Part shown: positions 26,268 through 36,006 of the stretch, in pieces
Numbering within the stretch: the first letter of the stretch is position 1
Layout: the number at the start of each line of letters is the position of its first letter
Assembly (NCBI GenBank): GCA_016125585.1
Contig: WGLL01000001.1
Location: forward strand, 62,001 to 126,000
Length of the DNA: 64,000 bases
Direction of reading: 5' to 3'
Source of the DNA: Caulobacter sp.
GTDB taxonomy: Bacteria > Pseudomonadota > Alphaproteobacteria > Caulobacterales > Caulobacteraceae
The notes under the pieces: model-generated
What the model saw: the letters and a program-made list of their open reading frames with translations, nothing else
Database searches by the model: none
Told to the model about the DNA's origin: nothing
Position numbers and translations under genes: made by a program

Positions 26268-27280
26268 GCCGCCAGCCTGGCCAGGTCATCGAACAGGGTC
26301 AGGGTCCGGCGCCGGCCATCGGCCAGAAAGGCCTCCAAGGCCTCGGCCTCCTCCGGCGCCCATCGCGCCGCGCGGTCCAGCAGGGCTGCGTCCAGCCGCT
26401 CGGGCGCCACCCGCCGCCAGTCGGCGATCCCCGCGTCCTCGAAGGTGGCGGCGATCTTGTGGGTGTTGGAATCCACCGCCAGCAGCGGCGTCCCGGCCGC
26501 CAGGGCAAAGGTGGCGGCGTGGAAGCGGCCGGTGACCATCAGCGCCAGGCCAGCGACGGCGGCCATATAGTCCTGCTCGCGGGTCATCTCCGCCCGCCGC
26601 CAGGCCAGCCGCGCCGACAGCGAGGCCAGCAGAAATCCGGGCCGCGCCAGGTCGCTGCGAGCGACGCCGTCACGCAGGTTCTTCAGATCGCCGACCAGCC
26701 CCGGCCGGTTGAAATGGATCGGCAGGGCGCGTCCGCCCAGCCGCCGCCTCGCCTGCTCCAGCGCCACCGCCGCCTCGCGCAGCACGCTGTCGGTAAAGCC
26801 GACCCCCCGTCGGATCGTCGCCGGGGTCACCGGTTCGAAAAAGCTGAGGTCGGGAACCACCCGGGCTGTCGTCCCCGCCGCCCGCATCTGGTCGGCCGAT
26901 CGCTGCTCGCGGGCGCTGACCAGGGAAAAGGCCTTCAGGGCCTGGCCGAAGTCGGGACCGTTGGCGTCCCAGGAGGCGTTGATCAGGGCCGCCGGGATCG
27001 ACCGCTCCCGCGCCGCCGCCGCGGCCGCCAGCAGGGCCGCCCCCGCCGGACGATCGTGATGCAGGGTGCCCTCGCCGTTAACCACCACCAGGGCCGCCCG
27101 GTCCATCGCCGCGATGACGGCCGCGTCCTGTCGCCAGTCGGCGTGGGCCGGGGCCCGCGCGATGATCTCCAGCCCGACCCGCTCCAGCTGGGCCTCCAGC
27201 GTCCGCATCACCCGCCAGCACCCGTGATGCAGGTCGGTGCGGGTGTCATTGATGACGACGACAGACGAGGGCTGGCGCAT
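26264..27280 (-). CDS. Polysaccharide pyruvyl transferase family protein
   Basis: The ATG at 27280 overlaps the stop of the upstream EpsG-like gene (TGATG) and gives 338 residues. The pattern VVVINDTRTDLHHGCWRVMRTLE near the start, VVVNGEGTLHHDRP, LVSAREQRSADQMRAAG and VTGRFHAATFALAAGTPLLAVDSNTHKI matches the CsaB/PssM pyruvyltransferase fold. Such enzymes add a ketal pyruvate to a sugar residue from phosphoenolpyruvate, giving the polymer negative charge. Some members have other roles, so the exact activity is inference. Confidence 0.82.
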   Translation of the reverse strand: MRQPSSVVVINDTRTDLHHGCWRVMRTLEAQLERVGLEIIARAPAHADWRQDAAVIAAMDRAALVVVNGEGTLHHDRPAGAALLAAAAAARERSIPAALINASWDANGPDFGQALKAFSLVSAREQRSADQMRAAGTTARVVPDLSFFEPVTPATIRRGVGFTDSVLREAAVALEQARRRLGGRALPIHFNRPGLVGDLKNLRDGVARSDLARPGFLLASLSARLAWRRAEMTREQDYMAAVAGLALMVTGRFHAATFALAAGTPLLAVDSNTHKIAATFEDAGIADWRRVAPERLDAALLDRAARWAPEEAEALEAFLADGRRRTLTLFDDLARLAA

Positions 27281-28329
27281 CAGTTCGGCATGAGCAGGAT
27301 GTTCTGGTAGGGGATCCAGGCCAGGCTGGTGAAGGGCGAGAAGTTCAGCCACACCGCCAGCACCGCGCCGTACAGGGCGAAGATGCCGAGGCTGACCTGG
27401 GTGCGGATCACCCCGGCCCGGAAGAACATCGGGATCCGCGCCATCACCGCGCACTGCACCGGCAGCAGATACATCTCCATGCGGTCCACGGCGGCGGAGG
27501 CGTTGAACATCCCCGGCACCATCAGCAGCATGGCGCCGCAGGTGATGGAGAACATGTAGGTGTCGTCATAGCGCTCGGCCCAGGCCTTGCGGAAATAGAA
27601 GAACAGCCCGGCGCTCAGCACGTTCAGGGCCACCCGTGGAATGGCGCCGCTGGCGGTGATTTCAGAGTTCACATAGCTGTCGGTGTAGTAGGTGGTCGCC
27701 TCTCCCGTCAGGAAGACCGAGATCAGGAAGAAGGCGATGCCGGCCAGGGCCAGGTGCCACAGCCGGATGCGGCCGCTTAGCAGGGGCGCCATCAGGATGA
27801 AGATGAAGCTCGAGCGGTGGAATGTGACCGCCAGCACCACCCAGAACAGGAAGCGGAACAGCCGCCGGTCCTGAAAGGCGTTCAGCGCCAGCAACAGAAA
27901 GCCGATGGCCACGGCCTGGCGGGTCGCGCTCATGCCGACGCCGATGATCAATACCGGCATGGCCAGGGCGATGGTGCGCCAGAAGGACGGCTGGCGCAGG
28001 GCGAAGGCCATCACCCCGGCCGTGAAGATGACCGAACAGATGACGTTGACGCCGTAGATTCCCCAGTCGAACTGCGAGGAGATCCAGTTGACCAGCGCGT
28101 AGCCCGGCTCGATCGACAGCAGCACGCTGGTCAGGTCCATCAGCGCGACCTTGTCGAAGATCCGCAGATAGTTGTTCCAGTCGAAACCGACGTGCTCGCG
28201 GAACCCGATGAAGAAGATCAGGGTGATCGCCACCAGGCCGTAGATGATCCGGCGGGAGACGGGATCCATGCGGTAGGGCGCGACGCTGATAAGGGCGGGC
28301 GCCAGGAACAGGCCGAAATAAAGGAGCAT
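27280..28329 (-). CDS. EpsG-family membrane protein (putative polysaccharide polymerase)
   Basis: The 349-residue protein has about ten transmembrane segments. The EpsG-type signature is FFIGFREHVGFDWNNYLRIF, about 40 residues from the start, followed by SIEPGYALVNWI. Members are thought to polymerise repeat units in Wzy-like fashion at the inner membrane. It is the first gene of the minus-strand unit that continues through pyruvyltransferase-like, GT-B-like, acyltransferase and macro-domain genes. It is divergent from the MBOAT operon across a 139-bp gap. Confidence 0.83.
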   Translation of the reverse strand: MLLYFGLFLAPALISVAPYRMDPVSRRIIYGLVAITLIFFIGFREHVGFDWNNYLRIFDKVALMDLTSVLLSIEPGYALVNWISSQFDWGIYGVNVICSVIFTAGVMAFALRQPSFWRTIALAMPVLIIGVGMSATRQAVAIGFLLLALNAFQDRRLFRFLFWVVLAVTFHRSSFIFILMAPLLSGRIRLWHLALAGIAFFLISVFLTGEATTYYTDSYVNSEITASGAIPRVALNVLSAGLFFYFRKAWAERYDDTYMFSITCGAMLLMVPGMFNASAAVDRMEMYLLPVQCAVMARIPMFFRAGVIRTQVSLGIFALYGAVLAVWLNFSPFTSLAWIPYQNILLMPN

Positions 28330-28468
28330 GTCATCCTCAAGAGCCCGCGATGTCCGCGGCGGTCAGGGCATTACACCAGACGGCGTCGCGAGACACCATC
28401 GGCTGGCGACTCGACCGAAATTCGTGATAGCTGACGCGGCGGCGGGACAACAGGGTCGGCGGGCGGGC

Positions 28469-29998
28469 GTGCTATTCAATTCCGAAGTTTTCCTGTTCGC
28501 CTTCCTGCCGCTGACCGCGGCGATCTACTATTTTCTTTGGCGAAAGGTCGGACGGCAGGTCAGTCTGTTGTTCCTGCTGATCGCCTCGCTCGGGTTTTAT
28601 TCCTACTGGAACCCCTGGAATACGGCGATCTTCGCCAGCTCGGTGACGATAAACTTCTGGCTCGGCGCCCTGATCGGGCGGGCGGAACCGTCCCGGCGCC
28701 GCTGGCTGGTCACCGCCGCGGTGGTTTTCGATCTCGCCCTGCTGGGGGTGTTCAAATACTGGAACTTCCTGGCCGGCCAGGTGGCCGAGGTCGGCGTCGC
28801 CCTGCCGCTTGTCGGCATGGCCCTGCCGATCGGCATCTCCTTCTACACCTTTCAGCAGATCGGCTATGTCGTCGACACAGGGCGCTCCGGCAAGCCGGCC
28901 AGCCGCTTCGACCACTACTTCCTCTATCTGGCCTTCTTCCCCCATTCGATCGCCGGCCCCATCGTCCAGCACAAGGAACTGATCAGCCAGTTCAGCCGGG
29001 TGCGGCCGCGGATCGCCTATAATCTCAAGCTGGGCCTGTCGATCTTCACCGTCGGCCTGGCCAAGAAGGTGCTGCTGGCCGACCTGTTCTCGAAGGGGTC
29101 AAGCCCGGTGTTCGACGCGGTCGCCCGCGGCCACGTTCCGACCCTGCTCGAGGCCTGGGGCGCCGTCCTCTGCTACGCCATGCAGATCTATTTCGACTTT
29201 TCCGGCTATTCGGACATGGCGGTCGGGCTGGCGCGAATCTTCGGCTACAGGTTCCCGATCAACTTCTTCTCGCCCTACAAGGCGCGCTCGATCATCGATT
29301 TCTGGCGGCGCTGGCACATCAGCCTCTCCCGCTTCCTGCGCAACTACCTGTATTTCCCGCTCGGCGGGTCGAAGAAGGGGGTGGTCCGCCGCTACTTCAA
29401 CGTCTTCATCGTCATGGTTCTGGGAGGCCTCTGGCACGGCGCCGGCTGGACCTTCCTGGTCTGGGGCGCGCTGCACGGCGGGGCCATCCTGATCAATCAC
29501 CTGTGGAACGACTTCGGGCCCCGTCGCCGCTGGACCAGTCCCCTGGGCCGCGAGGTCAAATGGCTGGCCACCTTCATTTTCGTGCTGATCGCCTGGACCG
29601 CCTTCCGCGCCGCCGACCTGGACGCCATGGTCTTGATGTATCGCGGCATGCTGGGTCTCAACGGCCTGTCCCTGCCACTGGAGGCCTGGCCTCTGGAGGG
29701 GCTGTTGCGTCGCCTTGGCGTCGGCGCCGGGGCGTGGGGCGGGGTCGGGGTTCTTGACGCCTGGCTGGCCTTCATCATCGCGCCGCTGACCGTGCTGGTC
29801 CTCAAATACTGGCCCGAGACCATCCTGCTGTTCCGTCGCAACTCCACCTTCATCGTCGAGGACGGCTATGAGCACGACGACCGCAGCCGGCTGGGCTGGC
29901 GGCCGACCTGGCGATGGGCCCTGATCATCGGCGCCCTGCTGGCCATCACCATCTGGCGAATCTCGGGCGAGTCCGAGTTCATCTACTTCCAGTTCTGA
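28469..29998 (+). CDS. MBOAT-family O-acyltransferase (AlgI-like)
   Basis: The true start is the GTG at 28469, giving 509 residues that begin MLFNSEVFLFAFLPL, the usual AlgI beginning. The ORF extends further upstream but without membrane character. MBOAT hallmarks are FYTFQQIGYVVD, IYFDFSGYSDMAVGLAR, FWRRWHISLSRFLRNY, and the catalytic His in GLWHGAGWTFLVWGALHG. These enzymes move acetyl groups across the inner membrane for exopolysaccharide acetylation. The next gene encodes the SGNH-like partner, as in alginate acetylation systems. Confidence 0.93.
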   Translation: MLFNSEVFLFAFLPLTAAIYYFLWRKVGRQVSLLFLLIASLGFYSYWNPWNTAIFASSVTINFWLGALIGRAEPSRRRWLVTAAVVFDLALLGVFKYWNFLAGQVAEVGVALPLVGMALPIGISFYTFQQIGYVVDTGRSGKPASRFDHYFLYLAFFPHSIAGPIVQHKELISQFSRVRPRIAYNLKLGLSIFTVGLAKKVLLADLFSKGSSPVFDAVARGHVPTLLEAWGAVLCYAMQIYFDFSGYSDMAVGLARIFGYRFPINFFSPYKARSIIDFWRRWHISLSRFLRNYLYFPLGGSKKGVVRRYFNVFIVMVLGGLWHGAGWTFLVWGALHGGAILINHLWNDFGPRRRWTSPLGREVKWLATFIFVLIAWTAFRAADLDAMVLMYRGMLGLNGLSLPLEAWPLEGLLRRLGVGAGAWGGVGVLDAWLAFIIAPLTVLVLKYWPETILLFRRNSTFIVEDGYEHDDRSRLGWRPTWRWALIIGALLAITIWRISGESEFIYFQF

Positions 29999-30005
29999 GG
30001 ACGAC

Positions 30006-31031
30006 ATGCCCGCCGCGCGCACCTCCTCGAAACGCTACATCCTGATCTTCGCCGGGGCCTTTGTGCTCGTCACCCTGCTGGTCCTGGTGTTGAACGTCAT
30101 CGGCTTCGCCACCGGACTGGTGAATCCGTCGCAGAAGCGGCTGCTGGCCCTGCGCGACGCGGAAATGGCCCAGGGCGGGCCGGTGGACGTCGTCTTTGTC
30201 GGCGACTCCAGCCTGGCCCGCTCGATCGACGAGACGGCCTTCGAGGCGGCGACCGGCCTGAAGGTCCGCAGCTATCCGCTGACCGCCGCCTTCGGCTACG
30301 GCGGAACCTACAACATGCTGCGCAAGGCGGTGGCCGCCGACCATCCGACCACCGTGGTCATCATGCAGACCGTGCGCACCGCCGCCGAGCCGCAATCCTA
30401 CGCCGGCTACATCCTCTCGCGGGAAGGCCAGCCAGAGGTCATCGCCTGGCCGGACCTGATCAAGAGCTATCTGTCGGTGCCCAACGCCATCGCCACCGTG
30501 CAGAACGCGGTCACGGGCGGTCTGTCGCAAAGTCGCGGCCCGACCGCGGCCGAGCTGGCCGTCTACAAGTCGCGGCGCAAGGATGCGACCCGGATCGTGT
30601 CGGACGAGGCCGCGCTTTCGAAGCTGTCGGCCCATGACAAGCTGGCCAAGCAGTTCCTGTTTCGCGGCGAGATGAAACTGACCTGGCGGGAAGACCCGCA
30701 GACCCTGGCCTGGATCGATCGTATCGCCGCCTTCTGCGACGAGGCCAGGATTCGCTGCATCTGGGCCCACGGGCCGCTGTTCGAGCGCTATTGCCAGACG
30801 TCCGGCGACTACATCGCCCGGCTCAATGACGCGATCTCGCGGCGGGGACTGGCGCTTGGCGAGACCGCGCCCTACTGCCTTGGCGTCGATGAGGTCGACG
30901 ACCTTCCCGAGCATCCGGCCCGGCGGCGATCGGCCGACATCACCCGATGGTTCGCCGCGGCCTTCGAACAGCGACACCTGTTGCCGGCGGCGCGAAAGGG
31001 CGATGGAGCGTTGACCCCTTCTGCGCGTTAG
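30006..31031 (+). CDS. Membrane-anchored SGNH/AlgJ-like protein
   Basis: The 341-residue protein has one N-terminal membrane anchor (about 11-35, ILIFAGAFVLVTLLVLVLNV) and a periplasmic domain with VVFVGDSSLARSIDE near residue 60, which resembles the GDS block of SGNH esterases/acetyltransferases. It starts 7 bp after the MBOAT gene. In related systems the periplasmic partner receives the acetyl group and transfers it to the polymer. I do not see a clear DxxH block, so catalytic competence is unproven. Confidence 0.75.
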   Translation: MPAARTSSKRYILIFAGAFVLVTLLVLVLNVIGFATGLVNPSQKRLLALRDAEMAQGGPVDVVFVGDSSLARSIDETAFEAATGLKVRSYPLTAAFGYGGTYNMLRKAVAADHPTTVVIMQTVRTAAEPQSYAGYILSREGQPEVIAWPDLIKSYLSVPNAIATVQNAVTGGLSQSRGPTAAELAVYKSRRKDATRIVSDEAALSKLSAHDKLAKQFLFRGEMKLTWREDPQTLAWIDRIAAFCDEARIRCIWAHGPLFERYCQTSGDYIARLNDAISRRGLALGETAPYCLGVDEVDDLPEHPARRRSADITRWFAAAFEQRHLLPAARKGDGALTPSAR

Positions 31032-31076
31032 GCCAACAACGTCGGCAGTTCGGATTACAGGGTCAGGTCAGGGGCG

Positions 31077-32168
31077 ATGGTTGAGGCGACGGGGCCGGAA
31101 CCGGCAACGCGCGGGGGGAGACTGGACTGGCTCGACTACTGCCGCCTTCTCGCGGCCCTGTCGGTGGTGGCCTTTCATTACCTCGCGATGGGCCCCAAGT
31201 TCCACAAGATGGGGTCGAACAGCGACTTCGGCCTGATCGGGGACATCGCCGAGTACGGCTACCTCGGCGTCGACTTCTTCTTCATGATCAGCGGCTTCGT
31301 CATCCTGCGTTCGGCCGCTGGCCGATCGGCGGACCGCTTCGCCATCGGCCGCTTTGTGCGTCTGTGGCCGACCTTCCTCCTCTGCGCGACCCTGACCGCC
31401 ATGGTCCTGTGGGCCTTTGGCCTGCCTCCGGGCCTGATGACCTGGCTGGCCAACCTGACCATGGTTCCGGCCTACATCGGCGTCACATCCCTCGACGGGG
31501 CCTACTGGTCCCTGGCCTATGAGTTGATGTTCTATGCGGCGGTCTTCCTGATCCTGCTGATCGGTCAGGGTCACCGCCTCAAGGGCATCGTCCTGGCCTG
31601 GGTCGCGGTCCAGGCGGTCTTCGCCCTCATGGGGTATCGCGAGACCCTGTTGCTGGGCAGCTATTTCACCCTGTTCGCCGGCGGCGCGGTTCTGGCCCTG
31701 ATCCATCGGGATGGCTGGAGCTGGTCACTCGCACTGGCCCTGCTGGTCAGCATCGGGCTGGCGATGCTGGGCGCCTATGAGCGGGCCATCGGCATCGCCG
31801 GATCGGCGATGAAGGGCGAGATCATCCCGCTGTTCGCCGCAACGCTGGTCGGGGTGGGTTTCATCCCCTTCCTGGTCTTCATGCGGCGAAACCCTGTCCT
31901 GCCGCTGGCGGGGCTGATGGGCGGCGTCACCTATCCGCTGTATCTGCTGCACGGTCGCATCGCCTTCACCGTGCTGACCGGCCTGGCCCTGCCCAGAGTC
32001 TGGGGCATGGTCGGGGTGTTCCTCGCCATCCTGGCCCTGGCCGTCGCCGTCCACCTCGTCTTCGAGAAACTCACCACGGCCTTCTGGACCCGAATGGCGG
32101 ATCTCGTCATCGGCGCTCCGGTGCGGTGGGTCGCGGGCCGGCTGCCCTGGCAAAGATCCCCCGGCTGA
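31077..32168 (+). CDS. Acyltransferase 3 family membrane protein
   Basis: The 363-residue protein has about ten transmembrane segments. The N-terminal signature is RLDWLDYCRLLAALSVVAFHY and GVDFFFMISGFVILRSA, with RFVRLWPTFLLCATLT following, as in OafA-like acetyltransferases. It probably acetylates a surface sugar and forms a unit with the MBOAT and SGNH-like genes just upstream (45-bp gap). The convergent epimerase gene ends 18 bp away. Confidence 0.92.
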   Translation: MVEATGPEPATRGGRLDWLDYCRLLAALSVVAFHYLAMGPKFHKMGSNSDFGLIGDIAEYGYLGVDFFFMISGFVILRSAAGRSADRFAIGRFVRLWPTFLLCATLTAMVLWAFGLPPGLMTWLANLTMVPAYIGVTSLDGAYWSLAYELMFYAAVFLILLIGQGHRLKGIVLAWVAVQAVFALMGYRETLLLGSYFTLFAGGAVLALIHRDGWSWSLALALLVSIGLAMLGAYERAIGIAGSAMKGEIIPLFAATLVGVGFIPFLVFMRRNPVLPLAGLMGGVTYPLYLLHGRIAFTVLTGLALPRVWGMVGVFLAILALAVAVHLVFEKLTTAFWTRMADLVIGAPVRWVAGRLPWQRSPG

Positions 32169-32186
32169 GCCGGGACCCGCCCGTCC

Positions 32187-33197
32187 CTATAGCGGACCGT
32201 TGTAGCCGCGATACCAGTCGACAAAGGCGGCGACGCCCTCCTCGACTGTGACCCTGGGCTTGTAGCCCACGGCCTGGGCCAGGTCGGCCACGTCGGCCTC
32301 GGTGTCCGGCACGTCCCCCGGCTGCAGCGGCAGCATCTCCATCACCGCCTTGCGGCCCAGGCACTGTTCCAGCACCTCGATGTAGCGCAGCAGCTCGACC
32401 TGCTGCTCGGCGCCGATGTTGAACAGGCGATAGGGGGCGTTGCTGGTCGCCGGGTCGGGATTGAAGCTGTCCCAGTCGGGATTGGGCGCCGCGGGCTGAT
32501 CCAGCACCCGGATCACGCCCTCGACGATGTCGTCGATGAAGGTGAAGCTGCGCTTGTGCTTGCCGTGGTTGAAGACCTTGATCGGCTCCCCCGCCAGTAT
32601 GGCCTTGGTGAACAGGAACAGCGCCATGTCCGGCCGGCCCCAGGGCCCGTAGACGGTAAAGAACCGCAGGCCGGTGCAGGGCACGCCGTAGAGATGGGCG
32701 TAGGAATGCGCCATCTGCTCATTGGCCTTCTTGGTGGCCGCATAGAGGGTCAGGGGATGCTCGGCGCTGTCATGCACCGTGAAGGGCATGGTGGTGTTGG
32801 CGCCGTAGACGCTGCTGGTCGAGGCGAACACCAGATGCTCGACCCCGTTGTGGCGGCAGCCCTCGAGGATGTGCAGAAAGCCGGTGACGTTGGAATTGAC
32901 GTAGGCGTGGGGATTGATGGCCGCGTAGCGCACCCCCGCCTGGGCCGCCAGATTGATCACCCGTTGCGGACGATGCTCGGCGAAGGCCGCCTCGATGCCG
33001 GCCTTGTCGGCCAGGTCGAGCAGCAGATGGGTGTAATTGGGGTGGTCCAGATGCCGCGCCAGCCGCGCCCGCTTCAGCTCCGGATCATAGTAGTCATTGA
33101 TGATGTCGACGCCGATGACCTCGTCGCCCCGCTCCAGCAGTTTCAGCGAGACGGCCGAACCGATAAAGCCGGCGCTGCCGGTGACCATGACCTTCAT
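32187..33197 (-). CDS. UDP-glucuronate 4-epimerase-like NAD-dependent epimerase
   Basis: The 336-residue short-chain dehydrogenase has the NAD-binding TGSAGFIGS at 6-14, the STSSVYG strand, and the catalytic Tyr 152 and Lys 156 in [13 protein letters not shown]-like DYYDPELKR at 36-43 and [17 protein letters not shown] are typical of UDP-glucuronate 4-epimerases, which supply UDP-galacturonate. It is the last gene of a minus-strand unit with a UDP-HexNAc dehydrogenase and O-antigen ligase. No UDP-glucose 6-dehydrogenase is seen in this window. Confidence 0.9.
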   Translation of the reverse strand: MKVMVTGSAGFIGSAVSLKLLERGDEVIGVDIINDYYDPELKRARLARHLDHPNYTHLLLDLADKAGIEAAFAEHRPQRVINLAAQAGVRYAAINPHAYVNSNVTGFLHILEGCRHNGVEHLVFASTSSVYGANTTMPFTVHDSAEHPLTLYAATKKANEQMAHSYAHLYGVPCTGLRFFTVYGPWGRPDMALFLFTKAILAGEPIKVFNHGKHKRSFTFIDDIVEGVIRVLDQPAAPNPDWDSFNPDPATSNAPYRLFNIGAEQQVELLRYIEVLEQCLGRKAVMEMLPLQPGDVPDTEADVADLAQAVGYKPRVTVEEGVAAFVDWYRGYNGPL

Positions 33198-33284
33198 TGC
33201 AATCCATTCCCTTGGCTGGCCACGGGCCTAGACCACGTAGGGCCGGGTTTCAATCGACAGCCCTCTGAAAGGGCGATGACAGGC

Positions 33285-34562
33285 CTACAGCCGGCCGTCG
33301 ACGGCCTCGCGCGGCAGGGCCGATTTGATGTCATAGAGCACCGCGCCAGGCAGGCCGAAGGCGCGGATGCCGTCGGCGCCGAGGGCGACGAACTGCTCAT
33401 GGGCCACGGCCAGGACGATGGCGCTGTAGGCCCCGGCCCGCGGCGACGGCGTCAGGGTCAGGTCGTATTCGTGCAGGGCGTCGACCGGATCGACCCAGGG
33501 GTCGTGGACATCGACGTCCAGGCCGTAGGTCTTCAGCTCATCGACCAGGTCCTTGACCTTGGTGTTGCGCAGGTCGGGGCAGTTTTCCTTGAACGCCAGC
33601 CCCAGCATCAGCACCTTGGCGCCGACCGGGTTGATGCCGCGTCCCAGGACCAGCTTGAGGATCTGGCTGGCGACATGGGCGCTCATGCCGTCGTTGATCC
33701 GCCGCCCGGCCAGGATCACCTCCGGATGATGGCCGATCTCCTGAGCCTTGTGGGTCAGGTAGTAGGGGTCCACCCCGATGCAGTGGCCGCCGACCAGGCC
33801 TGGCCGGAAGGGCAGGAAGTTCCATTTGGTCCCGGCGGCCTCGAGCACCTCCAGGGTGTCGATCTCCATCTTGCCGAAGATCATGGCGATCTCGTTGATC
33901 AGGGCGATGTTGAGATCCCGCTGGGTGTTCTCGATGACCTTGGCCGCCTCGGCGACCTTGATGGAGCTGGCCTTGTGGGTGCCGACGGTCACCACCGTCG
34001 CATAGAGCGCGTCGATCAGGTCGGCCGCCTCGGGCGTGGAGCCGGCGGTGACCTTGGTGATGGTGTCCAGGCGGTGGGCCTTGTCGCCCGGATTGGCCCG
34101 CTCGGGGCTGTAGCCGCAGAAGAAGTCCTTGTTGAAGGTCAGCCCCGAGACCTTCTCCAGGATGGGAACACAGACCTCTTCGGTGCAGCCGGGGTAGACG
34201 GTCGATTCATAGACCACGATGGCGCCCGGGGTCAGGTGGGCGCCGATGCTTTCGCTGGCCTTGCGCAGGGCGGTGAGGTCGGGCCGTTTGGCCTCGTCGA
34301 TCGGGGTCGGCACCGTGACGATGAAGACGTTGCGCCCGGCCAGATCGGCCGGCGCGTCGCTGTAGATCAGCCGCCCCGAGGCCGCCAGCTCCTCGGCCGT
34401 GACCTCGAGGGTATGGTCCTCGCCCCGCTTCAGGGCGGCGATGCGCGGCGACGACAGGTCCAGGCCCAGGGTGTCGTAGATCCGGCCGAAGGCCACCGCC
34501 AGGGGAAGTCCGACATAGCCGAGGCCGATCACGGCGATGCGGACGTCTGCGAGCGATAGCAT
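33285..34562 (-). CDS. UDP-N-acetylhexosamine 6-dehydrogenase (TviB/WbpO-like)
   Basis: The 425-residue protein has a Rossmann IAVIGLGYVGLP at 9-20, VPTPID, VYESTVYPGCTEE, the central dimer helix, and the catalytic Cys 261 in GLVGGHCIGVDPYYL. This motif set fits UDP-GlcNAc/UDP-GalNAc dehydrogenases (TviB/WbpO/VipA) better than UDP-glucose dehydrogenase. It makes N-acetylhexosaminuronic acid donors for acidic polysaccharides. It lies 22 bp downstream of the O-antigen ligase gene. Confidence 0.9.
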   Translation of the reverse strand: MLSLADVRIAVIGLGYVGLPLAVAFGRIYDTLGLDLSSPRIAALKRGEDHTLEVTAEELAASGRLIYSDAPADLAGRNVFIVTVPTPIDEAKRPDLTALRKASESIGAHLTPGAIVVYESTVYPGCTEEVCVPILEKVSGLTFNKDFFCGYSPERANPGDKAHRLDTITKVTAGSTPEAADLIDALYATVVTVGTHKASSIKVAEAAKVIENTQRDLNIALINEIAMIFGKMEIDTLEVLEAAGTKWNFLPFRPGLVGGHCIGVDPYYLTHKAQEIGHHPEVILAGRRINDGMSAHVASQILKLVLGRGINPVGAKVLMLGLAFKENCPDLRNTKVKDLVDELKTYGLDVDVHDPWVDPVDALHEYDLTLTPSPRAGAYSAIVLAVAHEQFVALGADGIRAFGLPGAVLYDIKSALPREAVDGRL

Positions 34563-34584
34563 CAGGCGGGTCTCCAGAACGGTT

Positions 34585-35937
34585 TCAGGCGTCGCGGCCG
34601 GTCGATGACCCCGAGGTCGCCGCCCTCTGCCGGGGGCTGATCATCAGGCCGCAGCACAGGGCGAAGACGCACATCATGGCCGGCGTGCGCAGGGGATAGT
34701 CGACCAGGGAGTGGGCAAGCAAGAGCAGGATTGCAAGACTCGCCGCGCAGACCACGGGCCCGCCGCTCGTCCGCGTCCGGCGCCAGGCCCGAAGCGCGGT
34801 TCTGGCGGCCCAGAACAGAAAGACGGCGATGACGGCCATGGCCATCAGACCGGCCTCGACCAGCAGCTCCAGCCAGTCGTCATGCGCGTGGTTGACGTAG
34901 GTGTTCTGCATCGAGGCCGGGGTCTCGAACATCATATAGACCGGCACGAAGGTGCCCAGGCCGCTGCCAAAAGGCGCGTAGGCCCAGGCCGCCTTCAGAG
35001 CGACCCCGGCCACCGGCACCCGCATGTCGCTGGACAGGCCGTCGCCAAATCGGTCGAAGGTCTGGGCGAAGAGAAGGGGGGCGGCGAGGGCGCCGACCAC
35101 CGCCACAAGGCCGATCAGGCCCAGAATCAGGCGCCCCCTTTCGCGCGCGATGTCCGAGCGCCAGGTCATCGCCAGGGACCCGAGGATTCCCAGGGCCAGC
35201 AGCAGAAATCCGGAGCGAGACTGGGTCATGGCGATTCCTGCCGCCAGCAGGGCCAGCAGGGCCAGCATTACAAGCAGTCTGACGCGGGCGGCCGGGCGCC
35301 GCGAGGCCGCTTCCAGCGCTTCCAGCGCGGCGAAGGGCACAGCCGAAGCGAACAGGGTGGCGAGGTGATTGCGGTTGGCGAAGAAACCGACCGCCGGATT
35401 GGGGTTGGTCACCTCATAGAAGCGCAAGGGGCTCTCCGGCCCGCCGATGATCTGCAGGCCGCCGATCAGGGCGCTGACCACCGTCACCGCCAGCAGGATC
35501 AGGACCAGAAGCCGGCGACCATCGCGATCAAGCGTCCTGCTGGCCAGAAACAGGGCGACGGCCGGAATCAGCGCCAGCAGCGCGGCGCCGGTGGCCTGGG
35601 GACTGAGGCTGATCGGGGCCCAACCCCGCTCAACGCCGGCGGCGGCCAGCTGCGAGGCGATGGCGCCGTGGCCCGGCAGCGACGACCACAGCCCGGGCGG
35701 CAGGGGAACAAGCTGGATCAGCCCGACCAGGAAGCAGCCGGCGAGAATGGCCAGGGGCAGTCGCTCGCGGCCTTCCAGCGGCGCGGCGCGCAGCCGCCAG
35801 ACCGCCCAGCCCAGCAGGGGGATGGCCGTCAGAGCGACGATGTCGGGGGCGAGAAGCTCGACCCGGCTGGCCCCGCCCAGCAGCAGGGCGACAAGCAGAA
35901 AGCCGGCGCAGGCATAAGAAAAGAGCCGCGAGGTCAT
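34585..35937 (-). CDS. O-antigen ligase / Wzy-type polymerase family membrane protein
   Basis: I chose the ATG at 35937 (450 residues); a TTG at 35949 would add four. There are about 11-12 membrane segments and a large periplasmic loop with the family features FGSGLGTFVPVY and NHAHDDWLELLVEAG, the latter holding the conserved His. It may polymerise repeat units or ligate them to lipid A core. The start region lies inside a 13-bp GC-rich hairpin followed by TTTTCTT on the coding strand (35966-35921), so expression may be attenuated. Confidence 0.9.
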   Translation of the reverse strand: MTSRLFSYACAGFLLVALLLGGASRVELLAPDIVALTAIPLLGWAVWRLRAAPLEGRERLPLAILAGCFLVGLIQLVPLPPGLWSSLPGHGAIASQLAAAGVERGWAPISLSPQATGAALLALIPAVALFLASRTLDRDGRRLLVLILLAVTVVSALIGGLQIIGGPESPLRFYEVTNPNPAVGFFANRNHLATLFASAVPFAALEALEAASRRPAARVRLLVMLALLALLAAGIAMTQSRSGFLLLALGILGSLAMTWRSDIARERGRLILGLIGLVAVVGALAAPLLFAQTFDRFGDGLSSDMRVPVAGVALKAAWAYAPFGSGLGTFVPVYMMFETPASMQNTYVNHAHDDWLELLVEAGLMAMAVIAVFLFWAARTALRAWRRTRTSGGPVVCAASLAILLLLAHSLVDYPLRTPAMMCVFALCCGLMISPRQRAATSGSSTGRDA

Positions 35938-35966
35938 GGCGTTTGGCAACGACCCTCGCGGCTCTT
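35921..35966 (-). terminator. Terminator-like hairpin spanning the O-antigen ligase start codon
   Basis: Read on the minus strand, AAGAGCCGCGAGG pairs perfectly over 13 bp with CCTCGCGGCTCTT; the ATG at 35937 is in the 20-base loop, and the GAGGG ribosome site is at the end of the 5' arm. TTTTCTT overlaps and follows the 3' arm, as in intrinsic terminators. It lies 41 bp after the stop of the FecR-like gene on the same strand. It could terminate that transcript, and it must affect translation of the next gene. Confidence 0.7.
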
Positions 35967-36006
35967 GAACTTCAGTCGAGATCGATCAGTCCGTCGGACG
36001 AACCGA

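Noticed and set aside
24033..26570. An 845-codon open frame on the plus strand
   Set aside because: It lies antisense to the acyltransferase and GT-B-like genes, and its Arg/Gln/Pro/Gly composition has no protein-like pattern.
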